Below, piece after piece: positions 6,931 through 10,152 of a stretch of DNA of 10,152 nt. Position 1 is the stretch's first letter, and every line of letters begins with the position of its first letter. The stretch is from Beroe ovata (lineage: Eukaryota; Ctenophora; Nuda; Beroida; Beroidae), in contig CAMPET010000552.1 in assembly GCA_946803715.1 (NCBI GenBank), forward strand, positions 2,618 to 12,769, read 5' to 3'. The notes under the pieces are model-generated. The model was not told where the DNA came from, made no database searches, and saw only the letters and a list, made by a program, of their open reading frames with translations. The position numbers and the translations under genes are program-made.

Positions 6931-7043
6931 TGCACGTGCTGCATGCATCCGTAACTGTCTATATAGTACTCTGATATTACCCATCACATAATGAGCAGGG
7001 TCACATGCACGTGCTGCATGTGCGCGCAGTCCTGCACGTGCAG
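6931..7043. repeat. 15-bp direct repeat and 12-bp palindrome, each with CACGTG
   Basis: TGCACGTGCTGCATG occurs at 6931-6945 and again at 7006-7020. CTGCACGTGCAG at 7032-7043 is a perfect palindrome ending one base before the poly(A) hexamer of the minus-strand gene. Three CACGTG cores fall within 108 bp. They could be bHLH sites or decayed repeats; on the minus-strand transcript they lie just past the stop codon. Confidence 0.75.
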
Positions 7044-7049
7044 TTTATT
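7044..7049 (-). terminator. Poly(A) signal overlapping the stop codon of the minus-strand gene
   Basis: On the minus strand the last codons read AAC AAA TAA followed by A, so AATAAA spans the end of the Lys codon, the TAA stop and the next base. No other AATAAA was seen in the following 700 nt. Use of this hexamer would give a 3' UTR of only about 15-25 nt. Confidence 0.5.
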
Positions 7050-8223
7050 TGTTATCGTAGATGCCAAGTCTAGCGCGCCACACCTCTGCTGCTCGCTCGG
7101 CGGCTAACTTTGGATCTTTGGATGGTGGTAGAAGGAGATCGTTAGTAGCTTGCCACATGCCCATGGCCTTGTCAGATCGCTTGACAGTCTGCCCGTAGCG
7201 CTCTAGCAGTGGCCCACTCAGTTCTTTGTAGATCTTGTCTCCTCCGCCGCATGCTGACAGATACAATCCATGTTACACTTGGTGTTACATATTACATGTG
7301 CATGTTACACCCAATGTTACGCAAGGTGTTAGACTCGACATTACACATCGTGTCACACAAGAGGCTACATAAGCTTCTATAAAGTTCTACAAAGACGTGG
7401 TTAGCAAGATGATACTGACACACACGCATATGTTAGAAACACGGAGGCTACATAAGCACGTATGTTTCACCACACGTAGCTATTACCAGTGACAGAGTTT
7501 CTGATTGTCTTGTCGAAGTCATTGAGGTCCATTCTTCCCATTCGGACGAGTTCTAAGATGATGTTGATCTCCTCGTCTCTCATTTGATCCGCACACTCGT
7601 CCTCTACTGTGTTGTACACATCCTGTACTTGCCGTGATAACTCCATCCCAGCATTGTGGTTGTCAATCTGCAGTGGTTGTCATGGTAACAGGTTATAACA
7701 GCTCATTTGTCAAGGTAACAGGTTATAACAGCTTATCATGACAAGGTGTGGTCACTGTGTGGGAAACAACATGGTGAGGTTCAGAGCGCTTACCTGTTTC
7801 CTGATATCAGACCAGTTGTTCCACAGTTTCTCAGTGAGATTGTACGCAGCATTCTCCTTCTTCTTGTAAGTCTCAATCTGTTCCTGAACATCTTTCTCCA
7901 GGTCCGCCTCTCTCTTCACTCTCCTCTCCTCCGCAACCTTCTCCACCTGCTGGATATTGCTCCTTTTCTTGGCGGAACCCTTCTCCCCGACATCTTGTAC
8001 AATCTTGTGGTGGTCCTGTAGGGTCTTCTTGCACGCTGCCTCGGAAATGTACCCGTCTGTCCAGATAACATCCACCAGCTTGGTCTTGATCTTGTTGAGC
8101 ACCTGGGCAACCTTCACTTTGGTACCCTCCCTGCTAGCATGCACCACCTGGAGGTGAGCCAGGAGCATCCCCATCCGCTCATCAAAACTCTCCAGTGTTT
8201 TGCTCGTCACCTCGAATATGGAC
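7045..8223 (-). CDS. Unrecognised charged, helical protein, C-terminal 272 residues in three exons (partial)
   Basis: Minus-strand exons are 8223-7794, 7667-7487 and 7253-7045 (TAA at 7047-7045). Donors are CAG|GTAAGC and ACTG|GTAATA; acceptors are CACTGCAG and TCTGTCAG. The phases (2 entering, then 0, then 1) join without a stop. The first exon could instead begin at 8268 after CATAG in the same phase, adding 15 residues (VVYGSDDHEITRDPR). The protein is Lys/Glu/Arg/Gln-rich: about 75 residues starting near DHHKIVQDVGEKG are strongly helical and likely coiled-coil, followed by an acidic segment (VEDECADQMRDEEINIILE) and a Trp-containing end (MGMWQ, AEVWRARLGIYDNK). There is no signal peptide or membrane segment in the visible part. 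I recognise no family. Upstream exons must lie beyond the satellite, past the right edge. Confidence 0.65.
7265..7345. repeat. Degenerate GTTACA-type repeats in intron
   Basis: GTTACAC, GTTACAT, GTTACGC, GTTAGAC and CATTACAC variants recur every 10-20 bp in the 233-bp intron between the last two exons of the minus-strand gene. They look like a decayed minisatellite. The rest of the intron, to 7486, shows nothing else. Confidence 0.6.
7677..7736. repeat. 30-bp tandem duplication in intron
   Basis: Units 7677-7706 and 7707-7736 differ at only two positions and share GGTAACAGGTTATAACAGCT. They lie in the 126-bp intron between exons 7667-7487 and 8223-7794 of the minus-strand gene, adding about a quarter of its length. 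Confidence 0.9.
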
Positions 8224-8272
8224 CTGGGATCACGTGTTATTTCATGATCATCAGACCCGTATACCACCCTAT

Positions 8273-10152
8273 GTAGACACGTGTATACTGTATAGTGTGT
8301 AGACACGTGTATAGTGTGTAGACACGTGTATAGTGTGTAGACACGTGTATAGTGTGTAGACACGTGTATAGTGTGTAGACACGTGTATAGTGTGTAGACA
8401 CGTGTATAGTGTGTAGACACGTGTATAGTGTGTAGACACGTGTATAGTGTGTAGACACGTGTATAGTGTGTAGACACGTGTATAGTGTGTAGACACGTGT
8501 ATAGTGTGTAGACACGTGTATAGTGTGTAGACACGTGTATAGTGTGTAGACACGTGTATAGTGTGTAGACACGTGTATAGTGTGTAGACACGTGTATAGT
8601 GTGTAGACACGTGTATAGTGTGTAGACACGTGTATAGTGTGTAGACACGTGTATAGTGTGTAGACACGTGTATAGTGTGTAGACACGTGTATAGTGTGTA
8701 GACACGTGTATAGTGTGTAGACACGTGTATAGTGTGTAGACACGTGTATAGTGTGTAGACACGTGTATAGTGTGTAGACACGTGTATAGTGTGTAGACAC
8801 GTGTATAGTGTGTAGACACGTGTATAGTGTGTAGACACGTGTATAGTGTGTAGACACGTGTATAGTGTGTAGACACGTGTATAGTGTGTAGACACGTGTA
8901 TAGTGTGTAGACACGTGTATAGTGTGTAGACACGTGTATAGTGTGTAGACACGTGTATAGTGTGTAGACACGTGTATAGTGTGTAGACACGTGTATAGTG
9001 TGTAGACACGTGTATAGTGTGTAGACACGTGTATAGTGTGTAGACACGTGTATAGTGTGTAGACACGTGTATAGTGTGTAGACACGTGTATAGTGTGTAG
9101 ACACGTGTATAGTGTGTAGACACGTGTATAGTGTGTAGACACGTGTATAGTGTGTAGACACGTGTATAGTGTGTAGACACGTGTATAGTGTGTAGACACG
9201 TGTATAGTGTGTAGACACGTGTATAGTGTGTAGACACGTGTATAGTGTGTAGACACGTGTATAGTGTGTAGACACGTGTATAGTGTGTAGACACGTGTAT
9301 AGTGTGTAGACACGTGTATAGTGTGTAGACACGTGTATAGTGTGTAGACACGTGTATAGTGTGTAGACACGTGTATAGTGTGTAGACACGTGTATAGTGT
9401 GTAGACACGTGTATAGTGTGTAGACACGTGTATAGTGTGTAGACACGTGTATAGTGTGTAGACACGTGTATAGTGTGTAGACACGTGTATAGTGTGTAGA
9501 CACGTGTATAGTGTGTAGACACGTGTATAGTGTGTAGACACGTGTATAGTGTGTAGACACGTGTATAGTGTGTAGACACGTGTATAGTGTGTAGACACGT
9601 GTATAGTGTGTAGACACGTGTATAGTGTGTAGACACGTGTATAGTGTGTAGACACGTGTATAGTGTGTAGACACGTGTATAGTGTGTAGACACGTGTATA
9701 GTGTGTAGACACGTGTATAGTGTGTAGACACGTGTATAGTGTGTAGACACGTGTATAGTGTGTAGACACGTGTATAGTGTGTAGACACGTGTATAGTGTG
9801 TAGACACGTGTATAGTGTGTAGACACGTGTATAGTGTGTAGACACGTGTATAGTGTGTAGACACGTGTATAGTGTGTAGACACGTGTATAGTGTGTAGAC
9901 ACGTGTATAGTGTGTAGACACGTGTATAGTGTGTAGACACGTGTATAGTGTGTAGACACGTGTATAGTGTGTAGACACGTGTATAGTGTGTAGACACGTG
10001 TATAGTGTGTAGACACGTGTATAGTGTGTAGACACGTGTATAGTGTGTAGACACGTGTATAGTGTGTAGACACGTGTATAGTGTGTAGACACGTGTATAG
10101 TGTGTAGACACGTGTATAGTGTGTAGACACGTGTATAGTGTGTAGACACGTG
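8273..10152. repeat. 19-bp satellite array, at least 97 perfect copies, truncated by the window edge
   Basis: The unit GTGTGTAGACACGTGTATA repeats without a visible mismatch from 8295 to the end of the window: 97 full units plus 15 nt. A degenerate leading unit lies at 8273-8294, where GTAGACACGTGTATA is followed by a 7-bp CTGTATA. Each unit carries ACACGTGT, an 8-bp palindrome with a CACGTG core. The array lies upstream of the first visible exon of the minus-strand gene, most simply in an intron. On the minus strand the unit has no TAA, TAG or TGA in any frame and no AG dinucleotide. Perfect homogeneity suggests recent expansion or strong homogenisation; an assembly artefact is also possible. 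Confidence 0.97.

Larger units (their letters stand above)
6360..7043. other. Convergent intergenic region
   Basis: About 0.7 kb separates the 3' ends of the lectin gene and the minus-strand gene. It is AT-rich, with no long open frame and no splice-supported exon. It holds the 14-bp inverted repeat and the CACGTG cluster listed separately. Confidence 0.7.

Noticed and set aside
7746-8021. Plus-strand open frame of 91 codons, hydrophobic
   Set aside because: It is the antisense shadow of the charged minus-strand exon; Leu/Ile/Ser richness on the opposite strand of a Lys/Glu-rich coding region is expected.
7752-10149. Very long overlapping minus-strand open frames (600-790 codons) through the satellite
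   Set aside because: They exist in all three frames at once because the 19-bp unit lacks stops and 19 is not a multiple of 3. The repeated peptide is not protein-like, and the only supported coding part is the non-repeat exon at 7794-8223 (or 8268).
8273-10152. CRISPR-like array
   Set aside because: The repeat is contiguous with no unique spacers, the unit is only 19 bp, and the context is a spliced animal gene.
8273-10152. Telomeric repeat
   Set aside because: The 19-bp unit is not a known short TTAGGG-type telomere motif, and the array lies next to (probably within) a gene. A subtelomeric satellite cannot be excluded, since the array reaches the window edge.

Overview
The window looks like nuclear DNA from a multicellular animal. 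Coding sequence is broken into short exons with consensus GT-AG introns of about 70-550 bp. The central gene encodes a secreted C-type lectin/complement-control protein, a metazoan architecture, and AATAAA and TATA signals sit where expected. Compact genes and small repeat-filled introns would suit an invertebrate such as a sponge or cnidarian, but nothing here fixes the lineage. No rRNA, tRNA, viral gene, transposase or CRISPR array was recognised.

Layout. (1) About 36-737, minus strand: the 5' part of an unrecognised gene, with a Ser/Pro/Thr-rich first exon and two short exons, running off the left edge. (2) About 738-3020: roughly 2.3 kb of non-coding DNA with a promoter-like E-box/CCAAT cluster, a small fold-back repeat and a pyrimidine-rich tract. 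(3) 3023-6333, plus strand: a complete gene with a CRE, TATA box and initiator, a 5' UTR of about 68 nt, eleven coding exons and a poly(A) signal. Conceptual splicing gives 419 residues ordered signal peptide, C-type lectin domain (CTLD1), two CCP/sushi domains, CTLD2. Its introns carry at least three separate minisatellites. (4) About 6350-7044: a convergent intergenic region with a 14-bp inverted repeat and a cluster of CACGTG motifs. (5) 7045-8223 or 8268, minus strand: the last three coding exons (272 residues visible) of an unrecognised charged, helical protein whose poly(A) signal overlaps its stop codon. (6) 8273-10152: a perfect 19-bp satellite array, at least 97 full copies, running off the right edge and probably inside an intron of gene 5.

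The three genes share no evident pathway. The lectin gene is secure because all ten intron phases close and all expected CTLD and CCP cysteines are present. The two flanking genes have consistent splice phases but no recognised family. The most unusual element is the satellite. On the sense strand of its host gene it contains no stop codon in any frame and no AG dinucleotide. Its 19-bp period also makes all three frames encode the same 19-residue peptide, which explains the very long but almost certainly spurious reading frames there.
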